Assembly (NCBI GenBank): GCA_036971475.1
Contig: JBAIZL010000008.1
Span: 30,314,219-30,378,218, forward strand
Length of the DNA: 64,000 bases
Direction of reading: 5' to 3'
Source: Prosapia bicincta
Taxonomy: Eukaryota > Arthropoda > Insecta > Hemiptera > Cercopidae
The notes beneath the pieces were generated by a model, which had not been told where the DNA came from, ran no database searches, and saw only the letters and a program-made list of their open reading frames with translations. Both the position numbers and the translations under genes were made by a program. Below are positions 1 to 11,299 of this stretch, piece after piece (positions within the stretch are counted from its first letter, which is position 1; each line of letters opens with the position of its first letter).

Positions 1-2650
1 TTCTCGGTTCGATAATAGTGCAGGTAGTATTCCCCTCTTCGGCAGAAATGTTCACATATTTTCCACGCTCAATGTTTTCTCGGTTCGATAGTAGTGCAGG
101 TAGTAATCCCCTCTTCGGCAGAAATGTTCACATATTTTCCACGCTCAATGTTTTCTCGGTTCGATAGTAGTGCAGGTAGTAATCCGATCTTCGGCAGAAA
201 TGTTCACATATTTTCCACGCTCAATGTTTTCTCGGTTCGATAGTAGTGCAGGTAGTATTCCCCTCTTCGGCAGAAATGTTCACATATTTTCCACGCTCAA
301 TGATTTCTAGGTTCGATAGTAGTGCAGGTAGTATTCCCCTCTTCGGCAGAAATGTTCACATATTTTCCACGCTCAATGTTTTCTCGGTTCGATAGTAGTG
401 CAGGTAGTATTCCCCTCTTCGGCAGAAATGTTCACATATTTTCCACGCTCAATGTTTTCTCGATTCGATAGTAGTGCAGGTAGTATTCCCCTCTTCGGCA
501 GAAATGTTCACATATTTTCCACGCTCAATGATTTCTCGGTTCGATAGTAGTGCAGGTAGTATTCCCCTCTTCGGCAGAAATGTTCACATATTTTCCACGC
601 TCAATGTTTTCTCGGTTCGATAGTAGTGCAGGTAGTATTCCCCTCTTCGGCAGAAATGTTCACATATTTTCCACGCTCAATGATTTCTCGGTTCGATAGT
701 AGTGCAGGTAGTATTCCCCCCTTCGGCAGAAATGTTCACATATTTTCCACGCTCAATGTTTTCTCGGTTCGATAGTAGTGCAGGTAGTATTCCCCTCTTC
801 GGCAGAAATGTTCACATATTTTCCACGCTCAATGTTTTCTCGGTTCGATAGTAGTGCAGGTAGTATTCCCCTCTTCGGCAGAAATGTTCACATATTTTCC
901 ACGCTCAATGTTTTCTCGGTTCGATAGTAGTGCAGGTAGTATTCCCCTCTTCGGCAGAAATGTTCACATATTTTCCACGCTCAATGTTTTCTCGGTTCGA
1001 TAGTAGTGCAGGTAATATTCCCCTCTTCGGCAGAAATGTTCACATATTTTCCACGCTCAATGTTTTCTCGGTTCGATAGTAGTGCAGGTAGTATTCCCCT
1101 CTTCGGCAGAAATGTTCACATATTTTCCACGCTCAATGTTTTCCCGGTTCGATAGTAGTGCAGGTAGTATTCCCCTCTTCGGCAGAAATGTTCACATATT
1201 TTCCACGCTCAATATTTTCTCGGTTCGATAGTAGTGCAGGTAGTAATCCCCTCTTCGGCAGAAATGTTCACATATTTTCCACGCTCAATGTTTTCTCGGT
1301 TCGATAGTAGTGCAGGTAGTATTCCCCTCTTCGGCAGAAATGTTCACATATTTTCCACGCTCAATGTTTTCTCGGTTCGATAGTAGTGCAGGTAGTATTC
1401 CCCTCTTCGGCAGAAATGTTCACATATTTTCCACTCTCAATGTTTTCTCGGTTCGATAGTAGTGCAGGTAGTAATCCCCTCTTCGGCAGAAATGTTCACA
1501 TATTTTCCACGCTCAATGTTTTCTCGGTTCGATAGTAGTGCAGGTAGTACTCCCCTCTTCGGCAGAAATGTTCACATATTTTCCACGCTCAATGTTTTCT
1601 CGGTTCGATAGTAGTGCAGGTAGTAATCCCCTCTTCGGCAGAAATGTTCACATATTTTCCACGCTCAATGATTTCTCGGTTCGATAGTAGTGCAGGTAGT
1701 ATTCCCCTCTTCGGCAGAAATGTTCACATATTTTCCACGCTCAATGTTTTCTCGGTTCGATAGTAGTGCAGGTAGTATTCCCCTCTTCGGCAGAAATGTT
1801 CACATATTTTCCACGCTCAATGATTTCTCGGTTCGATAGTAGTGCAGGTAGTAATCCCCTCTTCGGCAGAAATGTTCACATATTTTCCACGCTCAATGTT
1901 TTCTCGGTTCGATAGTAGTGCAGGTAGTAATCCCCTCTTCGGCAGAAATGTTCACATATTTTCCACGCTCAATGTTTTCTCGGTTCGATAGTAGTGCAGG
2001 TAGTAATCCCCTCTTCGGCAGAAATGTTCACATATTTTCCACGCTCAATGATTTCTCGGTTCGATAGTAGTGCAGGTAGTATTCCCCTCTTCGGCAGAAA
2101 TGTTCACATATTTTCCACGCTCAATGTTTTCTCGGTTCGATAGTAGTGCAGGTAGTATTCCCCTCTTCGGCAGAAATGTTGACATATTTTCCACGCTCAA
2201 TGATTTCTCGGTTCGATAGTAGTGCAGGTAGTATTCCCCTCTTCGGCAGAAATGTTCACATATTTTCCACGCTCAATGTTTTCTCGGTTCGATAGTAGTG
2301 CAGGTAGTATTCCCCTCTTCGGCAGAAATGTTGACATATTTTCCACGCTCAATGATTTCTCGGTTCGATAGTAGTGCAGGTAGTATTCCCCTCTTCGGCA
2401 GAAATGTTCACATATTTTCCACGCTCAATGTTTTCTCGGTTCGATAGTAGTGCAGGTAGTATTCCCCTCTTCGGCAAAAATGTTCACATATTTTCCACGC
2501 TCAATGATTTCTCGGTTCGATAGTAGTGCAGGTAGTATTCCCCTCTTCGGAAGAAATGTTCACATATTTTCCACGCTCAATGATTTCTCGGTTCGATAGT
2601 AGTGCAGGTAGTATTCCCCTCTTCGGAAGAAATGTTCACATATTTTCCAC
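1..2650. repeat. 76-bp minisatellite, block 1 (~35 copies)
   Basis: Head-to-tail units of 76 bp; the word TTCTCGGTTCGATAGTAG recurs at 1, 77, 153 and onward. Copies differ by single substitutions at a few recurrent sites (TATTCC/TAATCC, AATGTTTTC/AATGATTTC, GGCAG/GGAAG). The array is already running at base 1, so its left boundary lies outside the window. No frame stays open across units, so I see no coding role. Confidence 0.97.
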
Positions 2651-3083
2651 ACAAAAATGCTCTCTTGTTTACCCACAAAAGAGTTACACTATCGTTTAAT
2701 AAAATATTTTATAAAAGATAAAGTTGTTAATAAACTAACTCCATGCTCAAGAATATATTCTAGGTCTCGAGGGCTAGAAACAGTCGCCACGTCAACAGAT
2801 GTATTCATCCAGCAAGGATATCCCAGACTTACAACACATGAATTAGCTAGGTGTTTGGCTGCTTCATTTTAAATTATTTAAAACTTCAATTGTATTGCAA
2901 AGACGCTTCTGAAAACATCTTACATTAAAAGAGCAAGTGCTTCAAAAGATTCATTACTTTCTTCCTACCATGCTTGTAGTTCATAAATCGCTACATTTAA
3001 CTGAGCGTTTCTCTACCCGACCGAGTAAACATTGCTGCCAAAGGAAGAATACTAGTAATACAGTAGCAGTAGTTCAAATATTT
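2651..3083. other. 433-bp unique segment splitting the 76-bp array
   Basis: Non-repetitive, moderately AT-rich sequence inserted between two blocks of the same minisatellite. A 71-codon frame at 2657-2872 (+) has no recognisable domain and is probably chance. I found no terminal inverted repeats, poly-A tail or clear target duplication, so whether this is an insertion or an original spacer is open. Confidence 0.6.
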
Positions 3084-3930
3084 TCGGCAGAAATGTTCAC
3101 ATATTTTCCACGCTCAATGTTTTCTCGGTTCGATAGTAGTGCAGGTAGTATTCCCCTCTTCGGCAGAAATGTTCACATATTTTCCACGCTCAATGTTTTC
3201 TCGGTTCGATAGTAGTGCAGGTAGTATTCCCCTCTTCGGCAGAAATGTTCACATATTTTCCACGCTCAATGTTTTCTCGGTTCGATAGTAGTGCAGGTAG
3301 TATTCCCCTCTTCGGCAGAAATGTTCACATATTTTCCACGCTCAATGTTTTCTCGGTTCGATAGTAGTGCAGGTAGTAATCCCCTCTTCGGCAGAAATAT
3401 TCACATATTTTCCACGCTCAATGTTTTCTCGGTTCGATAGTAGTGCAGGTAGTATTCCCCTCTTCGGCAGAAATGTTCACATATTTTCCACCCTCAATGT
3501 TTTCTCGGTTCGATAGTAGTGCAGGTAGTATTCCCCTCTTCGGCAGAAATGTTCACATATTTTCCACGCTCAATGTTTTCTCGGTTCGATAGTAGTGCAG
3601 GTAGTATTCCACTCTTCGGCAGAAATGTTCACATATTTTCCACGCTCAATGTTTTCTCGGTTCGATAGTAGTGCAGGTAGTATTCCACTCTTCGGCAGAA
3701 ATGTTCACATATTTTCCACGCTCAATGTTTTCTCGGTTCGATAGTAGTGCAGGTAGTATTCCCCTCTTCGGCAGAAATGTTCACATATTTTCCACGCTCA
3801 ATGTTTTCTCGGTTCGATAGTAGTGCAGGTAGTATTCCCCTCTTCGGAAGAAATGTTCACATATTTTCCACACTCAATGATTTCTCGGTTCGATAGTAGT
3901 GCAGGTAGTATTTCCCTCTTCCCCTCTCAA
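3084..3930. repeat. 76-bp minisatellite, block 2 (~11 copies)
   Basis: Same 76-bp unit and orientation as block 1, resuming in mid-unit at TTCGGCAGAAATG. It ends in a partial unit near 3925, directly against the 3' end of the jockey-type retrotransposon remnant. Confidence 0.96.
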
Positions 3931-4031
3931 AACACTCATATTGCCCATTAACTCATTATTTAGTATCTGAAAATTGTCAATTACATATACAGTATTTGAT
4001 TCGAACTAACATAACACAACACTACACAATA

Positions 4032-4650
4032 CCAACTCAAATTGTTTGGTTCTTTTCGATCTTTTAACCGTGCACTGGTTATCGAGAAGCTAAAGACCCA
4101 CTACAACTTTAATGAAAGTCCTCCACTACAACTTCTCATGTTTGTTGGCCATCTTCTTAATTTCTTCTGTTATCGTCGGGATATTCAGATTTCGATGGAT
4201 ATATTTGTTTTTTACATACGAAGAGGGCACAAGCCATATATTTCTTTGTACTTTCATTTGGAACATCAGGAGAATTTTACATTAGATTCCTTTGCATATC
4301 CCCATAGTTGGCTGCTATAGAGCCAAACTGGTTTCAAGTTCTGATCGTAGGTTTTTATTTTATTACATAATGAAAGGTTTGAGTTTCTGCCCAAGAGCCA
4401 ATGGTGGTTACGATATTTGATATTTAATTCTTTTTCTTCATGTGGTGTTTCCATCTTAGTTTAGCATCTAGTTTCATACCTAGGCATTTAGCATTATTTT
4501 CGTAAGGGATGATAATTCATTTAACAACAATAGAGGAGGATCTTTTAACACCTTATTTGTGAAGTTTATAACAACTGACTTCATTTCATGCAGTTTGACT
4601 TTCTATTTATTAATCCATTCTAGTAGAGACTAAAGATCTAAAACAAATGT
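4032..4650 (-). pseudogene. Jockey-clade LINE, reverse transcriptase C-terminal remnant
   Basis: Conceptual translation of the minus strand, allowing frameshifts and stops, gives the ordered C-terminal landmarks of a jockey-type non-LTR retrotransposon ORF2. In order they are a tract like NFTNK..PP, a 'LGMKLDAKLRWK' segment (~4450-4480), 'WLLGRNSNLSL', 'LKPVWLYSSQLWG' and 'SNVK'. A tail follows with 'IHRNLNIPTITEEI' and 'KRTKQFELV' (~4035). In intact elements this region follows the polymerase catalytic core and copies element RNA at a nicked target. Here the catalytic part, endonuclease and ORF1 are absent. At least two frameshifts (near 4425 and 4290) and several stops make it dead. The longest intact stretch is 4266-4454. 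Identification rests on remembered family motifs, not a search. Confidence 0.85.
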
Positions 4651-5028
4651 TAATTAGCATTGTCCGTTAAACAAACCAAATGACTGCATACCCGTACAGA
4701 TATCAGATCTTGAGCTTATTTATGAAAAAACAATGTTATGTGTTATCTGTGTAAAGATAACAAACGTGATCCAGCTGTCATGTGAAAGCAGGGTTTTCTT
4801 TACTAAAACTGAACAGAGCCAACGTTGTCCACGCATGGCACAAAGTAAAAGAGATTACGAAAATTGGAATGAATAAAACTGGGGCGGTGTGATGGGACTG
4901 GATTAAACCCAATGAAATATTATTATTAAGTTCTTATTTCAATTCCTACTATTAGATCACACACTCTCTTTTCATATATCTTGTTCAAATTTTTAAATCG
5001 TAAATAAAATACTTTTTATTCATCCATT
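4651..5028. other. Unique AT-rich sequence, no gene seen
   Basis: No open frame, repeat or structural RNA signature was recognised. The part nearest 4651 may be further decayed LINE sequence. Confidence 0.5.
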
Positions 5029-5200
5029 CAAGTTCAAATACATTTTTTTAAACTTGTAGTAGATAACACTTGATGTTAATATAGTTTTATCAAAATTTAA
5101 TTCATTACTTAAATTTAAAAAAGTTGATGTCTTTAGGTTGGATTCGAACTGAGTGACTATATGATTGAAATCCAGCACTTAACTGCTGTGACAACACATA
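5029..5200 (-). mobile_element. tRNA-derived SINE-like copy 1
   Basis: About 170 bp shared with 33779-33945: both run from CAAGTTCAAATAC through AACTTGTAGT.GAT, AAAAAGTTGATG and GAAATCCAGCA. On the minus strand the head resembles a tRNA gene. A B-box-like AGTTCGAATCC (5140-5150) lies downstream of an A-box-like CAGCAGTTAAG (about 5179-5189), the order of an internal RNA polymerase III promoter. The body is AT-rich with no coding capacity. Calling it a SINE is inference from two copies and the tRNA-like head. Confidence 0.6.
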
Positions 5201-5205
5201 GTATG

Positions 5206-6389
5206 CTCCAGCGGTATTGTAGTGGTTTGATTGTAATTATTTAATAAAAAAAGTAACTAAAATGAGATTTTTTTATTGGCCTCGGTAGGAATTGACTCTG
5301 AAAACTTTTTTATATTACTTGTTATTTTTAATCGTTTCGAGGGGAAATGTATTTAAAGATTAGCCAGTTTTGTACAGATTTAATAATTTCAAACTCTCTA
5401 TAACTGTACGCAGGCCTATTTTTTTATTATAGCCTATGCTAAGCTGAGTGCTGTTAATAAATATACGTGCACTACGTCGATAAAAGGCTTAATTGCAACT
5501 TTATTTGGCGATGATCGCATACTTGAGAAAACTTCCAAGAGCGCCTGAATAAGTTACAAGCTATGGCTCGTTACAAAGGATGAGGCGAGGGCTCCCAAAA
5601 TCGTTTCTTACACCCTTTTATTGTGATTTGCAGTTTTTGAAAGTGAACATTTTAATAATCTTGTTATTTCTGACGAGCTTTCAACCTGATTTCCTAAATA
5701 AATACTGCTCTGTAAGTTGCACATACTTACATTTAATATCAATCGAGTAGTCTTTTAGATTTCGAATGTATTCAGATTAAGAAGAAATTAAATTGACTAT
5801 TTTATTAACCTGTTTCTAATTTTATGCTTTAGAATGCGAAAAATGGCATTTAATTTTCGAATTGTTTGCCTTCAAGACATTCTTACCTGAATTTCAATGA
5901 CACTACTCATTAAAAAAAGGACCTTCTGGCAGCACTACTGAAATACAGTACAAGAAAATCATTAAAAAGCAAATAGCCTGTGTGCAAAATAACGGTACAA
6001 CGGTTTACATACCGATAAATACATATTGGATGGCGTAAATGTAAACAATGGCAGGACTACGAGAACAATTAACATAATCCGACCTCTAATCCCTACTCAA
6101 ACAGCAATAGTGCTTCTCCCCTAAAAGCATCTGAAAATGAACTAATAGATAACCGCATTCAAATAAGTCAGTTATATTATAGGAAAATATAAATCGGAAA
6201 AATCGCTCACAGAGTCAAATTATGCAAACTAAACACAAGCAAAACTAAATGGACTGCAAGCAAAATAGAGCCAACAAATTACTTGTAGTTGCTCTTTACT
6301 ATGATTCGCTTTATTTCTTAACATAATTCTACTTAAAGTTGCTTTTTGTTTTGGTTTTACTTAGGGTGCCAGATCTGATTCAGTGAGTG
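5206..6389. other. Unique AT-rich sequence, no gene seen
   Basis: Roughly 1.2 kb of non-repetitive AT-rich DNA. No credible open frame, splice-bounded exon or RNA gene was recognised on either strand. Confidence 0.5.
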
Positions 6390-7630
6390 ATTTTTTAGCT
6401 ATATTTTACTGGTTAAAATAGTTGCCTTATTTGAACATCCTTGAGTTATAAGTTCTTTTTATTACTTAACCATGAGTCAAGTCATAATATATTTACAGAG
6501 GTCTGCCTTAACTTTATGTTTATTTTACTACTAAATCAGAATAGTTTGTCGGTAGTTTATTTTACTACTAAATCAGTCATGCGGAGGGTTTGCGGAGGAA
6601 CTTCTTAAACTATAAGTTCATTTTAGTACTAAACAATGATTCAAGCCATGATACGAGTATATTTAAAGACGAACTGCTTAAACCATAACTTCGTTTCACT
6701 CCTAAGTCAGGAGGCAAGTCATGGTATATTATCCAAAGAATTGCTTAAACTAAAAGTTCATTTTACTACTAAATCCTGAGTCGTCATAGTACATTTTCTG
6801 AGGAACTGTCCTAAATATAAGATCATTTTACTACTAAATTGTAGTCAATGAACGTTATAATAGTCATGTCATGATATATTTGCTGAGGAACTACTTTAAC
6901 CATATGTCCATTTTACTACTAAATCCTTAGCGTCATAGTACATTTTCTGAGGAACTGTCCTAAATATAAGATCATTTTACTACTAAATTGTAGTCAATGA
7001 ACGTTATAATAGTCAAGTCATGATATATTTGCTGAGGAACTACTTTAACCATATGTCCATTTTACTACTAAATCCTTAGCGTCATAGTACATTTGCTGAG
7101 GAACTGTCCTAAATACAAGATCATTTTACTACTAAATTGTAGTCAATGAACGTTATAATAGTCAAGTCATGATATATTTGCTGAGGAACTACTTTAACCA
7201 TAGGCCTATGTCCATTTTACTACTAAATCCTGAGTCGTCATAGTACATTTGCTGAGGAACTGTCCTAAATACAAGATCATTTTACTACTAAATTGTAGTC
7301 AATGAACGTTATAATAGTCAAGTCATGATATATTTGCTGAGGAACTACTTTAACCATAGGCCTATGTCCATTTTACTACAAAATCCTGAGTCGTCATAGT
7401 ACATTTGCTGAGGAACTGTCCTAAATACAAGATCATTTTACTACTAAATCGTAGTCAATGAACATTATAATAGTCGTCATGATATACTTGCTGAGGAACT
7501 GCTTAAACTATATATTCATTTTACTACTAAATCTTGAGTCGTCATAGTACATTTGCTGAGGAACTGTCTTAAATAGGAGTTCATTTTACTACTAAGTAAG
7601 TAGTCAAGTAGTGATATATTTGCTGAGAAA
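6390..7630. repeat. ~75-bp repeat organised as 149/156-bp dimers
   Basis: Each ~75-bp half-unit carries GCTGAGGAACT, then TAA, then CATTTTACTACTAAAT. Two diverged halves form a larger unit marked by CGTCATAGTACATTT at 6782, 6931, 7080, 7236, 7392 and 7539. Spacing is 149, 149, 156, 156 and 147. The 7-bp step comes from an ATATG to ATAGGCCTATG change plus one base. Outer copies (before 6780, after 7540) are more diverged. Confidence 0.9.
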
Positions 7631-8389
7631 TAATGTGGGTCATGCATGGAAGCAAATATTGCAGGAAGGTTGGCTAAAACTTCTCCTGCAAATTGAAACT
7701 GGATTCTCGTGGAATCTTATAATAGTAATTTGTTGATTTCAAACAAATAATTTAAGGTGAAAACATCATTTATTGTCCGAGTTGACTCAGCTTGGGACAT
7801 AATTACAATATCAATAAATACGCCGTAGAACAAATGTATGTCCCGTTTCATTCCATATATAGTACATGGATCCCGCAAACACCATCTACTTTGAGCCTGA
7901 TTATAATGAATAAAATGAATTTTTAAAGGTTGAAAAATCTGGGGGGTATTGGGACGTTTCTGAAAAGTTAACTCTCTTGTATTTCCGAGACATAGGCCTA
8001 CAAGCTTGAGAGGTTAGGATGAACAACGAACTGCGTTTGTTCAGAAATAAACGTACACCACACAGCAGACACATGAGCTATCTGGATGCAATATCATAAT
8101 TACTCTATTAAGCAATTTTAAGAATCTGATTAGGGTTATGTAAAAGTACGGTCAATCACTTTGATAATATGTTGAATCAATAAATAAATTCTATACTCTT
8201 TTATCGACAAAACTAACGTTCTTCAGCAACGTCGATAGTAACATATTCTTAGCAATATTTGTAAATTTGTTAAACTTTGTTCCATTTCAAGCAGCTTTAC
8301 TCTTAACTGCCAACCTTAAAAAGATTAAAATCCCTTATATTATTAATCCTTATTAAATGATTACATTCCATCCCTAGGACTCTACACGC
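7631..8389. other. Unique AT-rich sequence, no gene seen
   Basis: Non-repetitive spacer between two minisatellites. No frame or RNA signature could be supported. Confidence 0.5.
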
Positions 8390-9780
8390 AACCGATTTTA
8401 CTTCCATTTCCTGAGGTTATATACAAAGAAATTTACAATTGTTCTCACTAAACGAATTTTGCATTTATTTCATACATTTTTTGTCCTCACGAATTAAGAT
8501 ATACGTTTATTTCCTACGGTTCCTCGCGTAACGAATTTCACATTATTTCCTTTACTTTTTAACACGAAGGAATTTATATTTATTTCTTACAGTTTCTCGC
8601 GACACGAATTTTACATTAATTAGCTACAATTTCTAACATAACGAATTTTACATTCACAATATATTTCATAATATAACAAATTTAAAATTTATTTCTCATA
8701 TTTTCTCACGTAACTAATTTTACATTAATATCCTACGATTTCTCGCGTTAAGAATTTTACATTTATTTACTACATTTTATAATGTAACAAATTTTACATT
8801 AATTTCCCACAGTTTTCCACGTAACAAATTTTACAGTATTTCCTACATTTTTAACCTAACGAATTTTACATTTATTTCCTACAGTTTCGCACGCAACGAA
8901 ATTTACATTCATTTCCTACAATTTCTCACAAGGAATTATAGATTTATTTGTTACGTTTTATAACGAGCCCTAAAGAGTTTTACATTAATTTCCTACAATT
9001 CCTCATGTAATAAATATACTATAATTTCCAACATTTTATAATGTGAAAATTTTACATTTATTTCCTACATTTTACAATATAAGAAATTATACATTTATTT
9101 CCTACGATTTCCCACGTATTTAATATTACATTTATTTTCTAGGGTTTCTCACGTAACGAATTTTACATTTTTACCTCATTTATTTTACATTCATTTCCCC
9201 TTATTTTCCCTTAGCGAATTTCACAATAATTTCCTACATTTTATACGTAACGGATATTACATTTATTTCCTACAATTTCTCACATAACGAATTTTACATT
9301 TATTTCCTATATTTTCTCACTTAAGAAGTTTTACATTAATTTCATACATTTTATACGTAACGGATATTACATTTATTTCCTACAATTTCTCACATAACGA
9401 ATTTTACATTTATTTCCTATATTTTCTCAGTTAAGAAGTTTTACATTAATTTCATACATTTTATACGTAACGGATATTACATTTGCTTCCTACAATTTTG
9501 CACGTAACGAATTTTGCATTTATGTCCTATATTTTTTCACGTAAGGAATTTTAAATTTATTTTCTTCATTTTATAATATAACGAATTTTACATAAGTAGC
9601 ATACAATATTTCACGTAATAAATTTTATATTTATTTGCTACATTTTCTGACGTAAATAGTTTTAGAATTTACTTATTACAGTGTCTCGCATAAGAAACTT
9701 TACGTTTATTTGCTACATTTTCTGATGTAACGCATTATAAATTTCTTTCTTACAGCGTTTCACGTAAGGAATATTACATT
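8390..9780. repeat. Decayed ~37-bp AT-rich minisatellite
   Basis: Diverged units of about 37 bp built on CGTAACGAATTTTACATTT, ATTTCCTACA and TTTCTCA. Within it, a 110-bp trimer is amplified almost exactly: TACGTAACGGATATTACATT recurs at 9244, 9354 and 9464. Divergence across the rest suggests an old array with a younger local expansion. Confidence 0.85.
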
Positions 9781-11299
9781 CAACTCCCCCCTCCCCCGTT
9801 CTATAGTTTATGAATTTGACATTCATTCCTAAGGTAACTTTTTAATCAATACAAATATAAGATTTCACAATAAATTTTTATTTTTCTAAACCGTTCCGAA
9901 AACCTACTAATACTTTTTTGTTATAAACAGGCGAGACTGACGTCAAAGCTGAAAACTTATCGAAAGGAGATTCTGTTTGCAGTACCGAGCTAAAAAAATG
10001 GGTGAGTTGAAAAGTACCAAATATAGTACAAGCATTTTCATAGCACCTAGTTTATTTTCACATACAATTAATGGTTATGCACTTCGTACATATAGCCGCT
10101 AGTTATTTCATTCAACTTTTCTACGATTGGTGGAGTGGGTCACGATAGACAGATCCTTGAGATATAGTTTTTTGAATTCCTGTAAGAAATGAAATTCAAC
10201 AACTTAACCAAAACAAACAAAAAATAATAATTAACAATTAGGTATTAATTGTTAACTATTACTCGTTAATTGCTCGTTTCAACCATTAAGTAATAATAAT
10301 AAAACTATTAACTCTGAAATACAAAGAGTATTGTCACTGATCTATAACATTTCCCTTAACTCAGACATGTACAGCCTAGATAAAGTGTCAGACATGTCCT
10401 TATGTGTAAGCTGGGCCATTTAACGAATTATATCCAGCAAACACAGTGAAGAGAGTAGCATGTTTAAAGTAATGAACGGTTTCATTTATAATACATCATA
10501 CACAATGGGTATAACGTATAGAGGACACTACAGTCGTAACCGAAAAAACATAAATTAAACAGAATTCATGCAACACTTTGAGACAAAACACGTTAGAAGT
10601 CCTTAACTAAATCAACTAGGAGTCATGGTGGCTAAGCCTTTGACGATGTTTTTTTGATAACCGAAATGTACATTTGGTAAAATATAATATTTGTGGTTAG
10701 AGGTTGTTTAGTATTATTTTAGGTTTTTAACCACAGTTTGTTCCAAATAAATAGTGAACGCATGCAAATGATTAGCTTAAGTGTTTTTAGTAATCTTAAA
10801 ATGGTTTTAACAAACCTAACTTAACCATTGGGATACTCTTTAATGGTTTGCACAGTTTTATTAAAAAGCAATGAGTTTATATAGTTTCATGTTTTTGTAA
10901 ATTGAGTTTTTTAAATATTTTTCAGGAATTGTAACACTATTAATTATTTGCGCAATTAAATATAAATTTTTATTGTTTAAAATACGATAAAAAAGAGTTG
11001 ACCCAATCTTTGTCAAGCATTACTTTCCACTTTTATTTTATGTTGGTTCAGATAGTGGGTTTCTATAAATCACAAAAAAGGTTAGGAGCATTTACTCAAT
11101 CGTTTACATTATGCATAACCTACTTCACATCCTTCATAATTCAGGGTCACATCCTCCATAGATAATACGGGATTGAGATAAGTGTTGCACAATGCAGTTA
11201 TCGTTCATTATAAACAATCGTTGTAAAAATAAAATATGTTTGTTTACTAAAGATAAACTGTCTAGCAGTTTTCTTTTACCTCGATCTTTTTCTCGTCTC
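9781..11299. other. Unique AT-rich sequence, no gene seen
   Basis: About 1.5 kb of single-copy AT-rich DNA, with no supportable gene, RNA or transposon terminus. Confidence 0.5.

Noticed and set aside
2937..3212. 91-codon plus-strand frame
   Set aside because: Its second half is 76-bp minisatellite; no domain in the first half.
1..3930. CRISPR array from regular direct repeats
   Set aside because: There are no unique spacers; units are contiguous and the context is eukaryotic.
5140..5191. Functional tRNA gene on the minus strand
   Set aside because: A- and B-box-like words are present but no full cloverleaf or acceptor stem forms; better explained as a SINE head.
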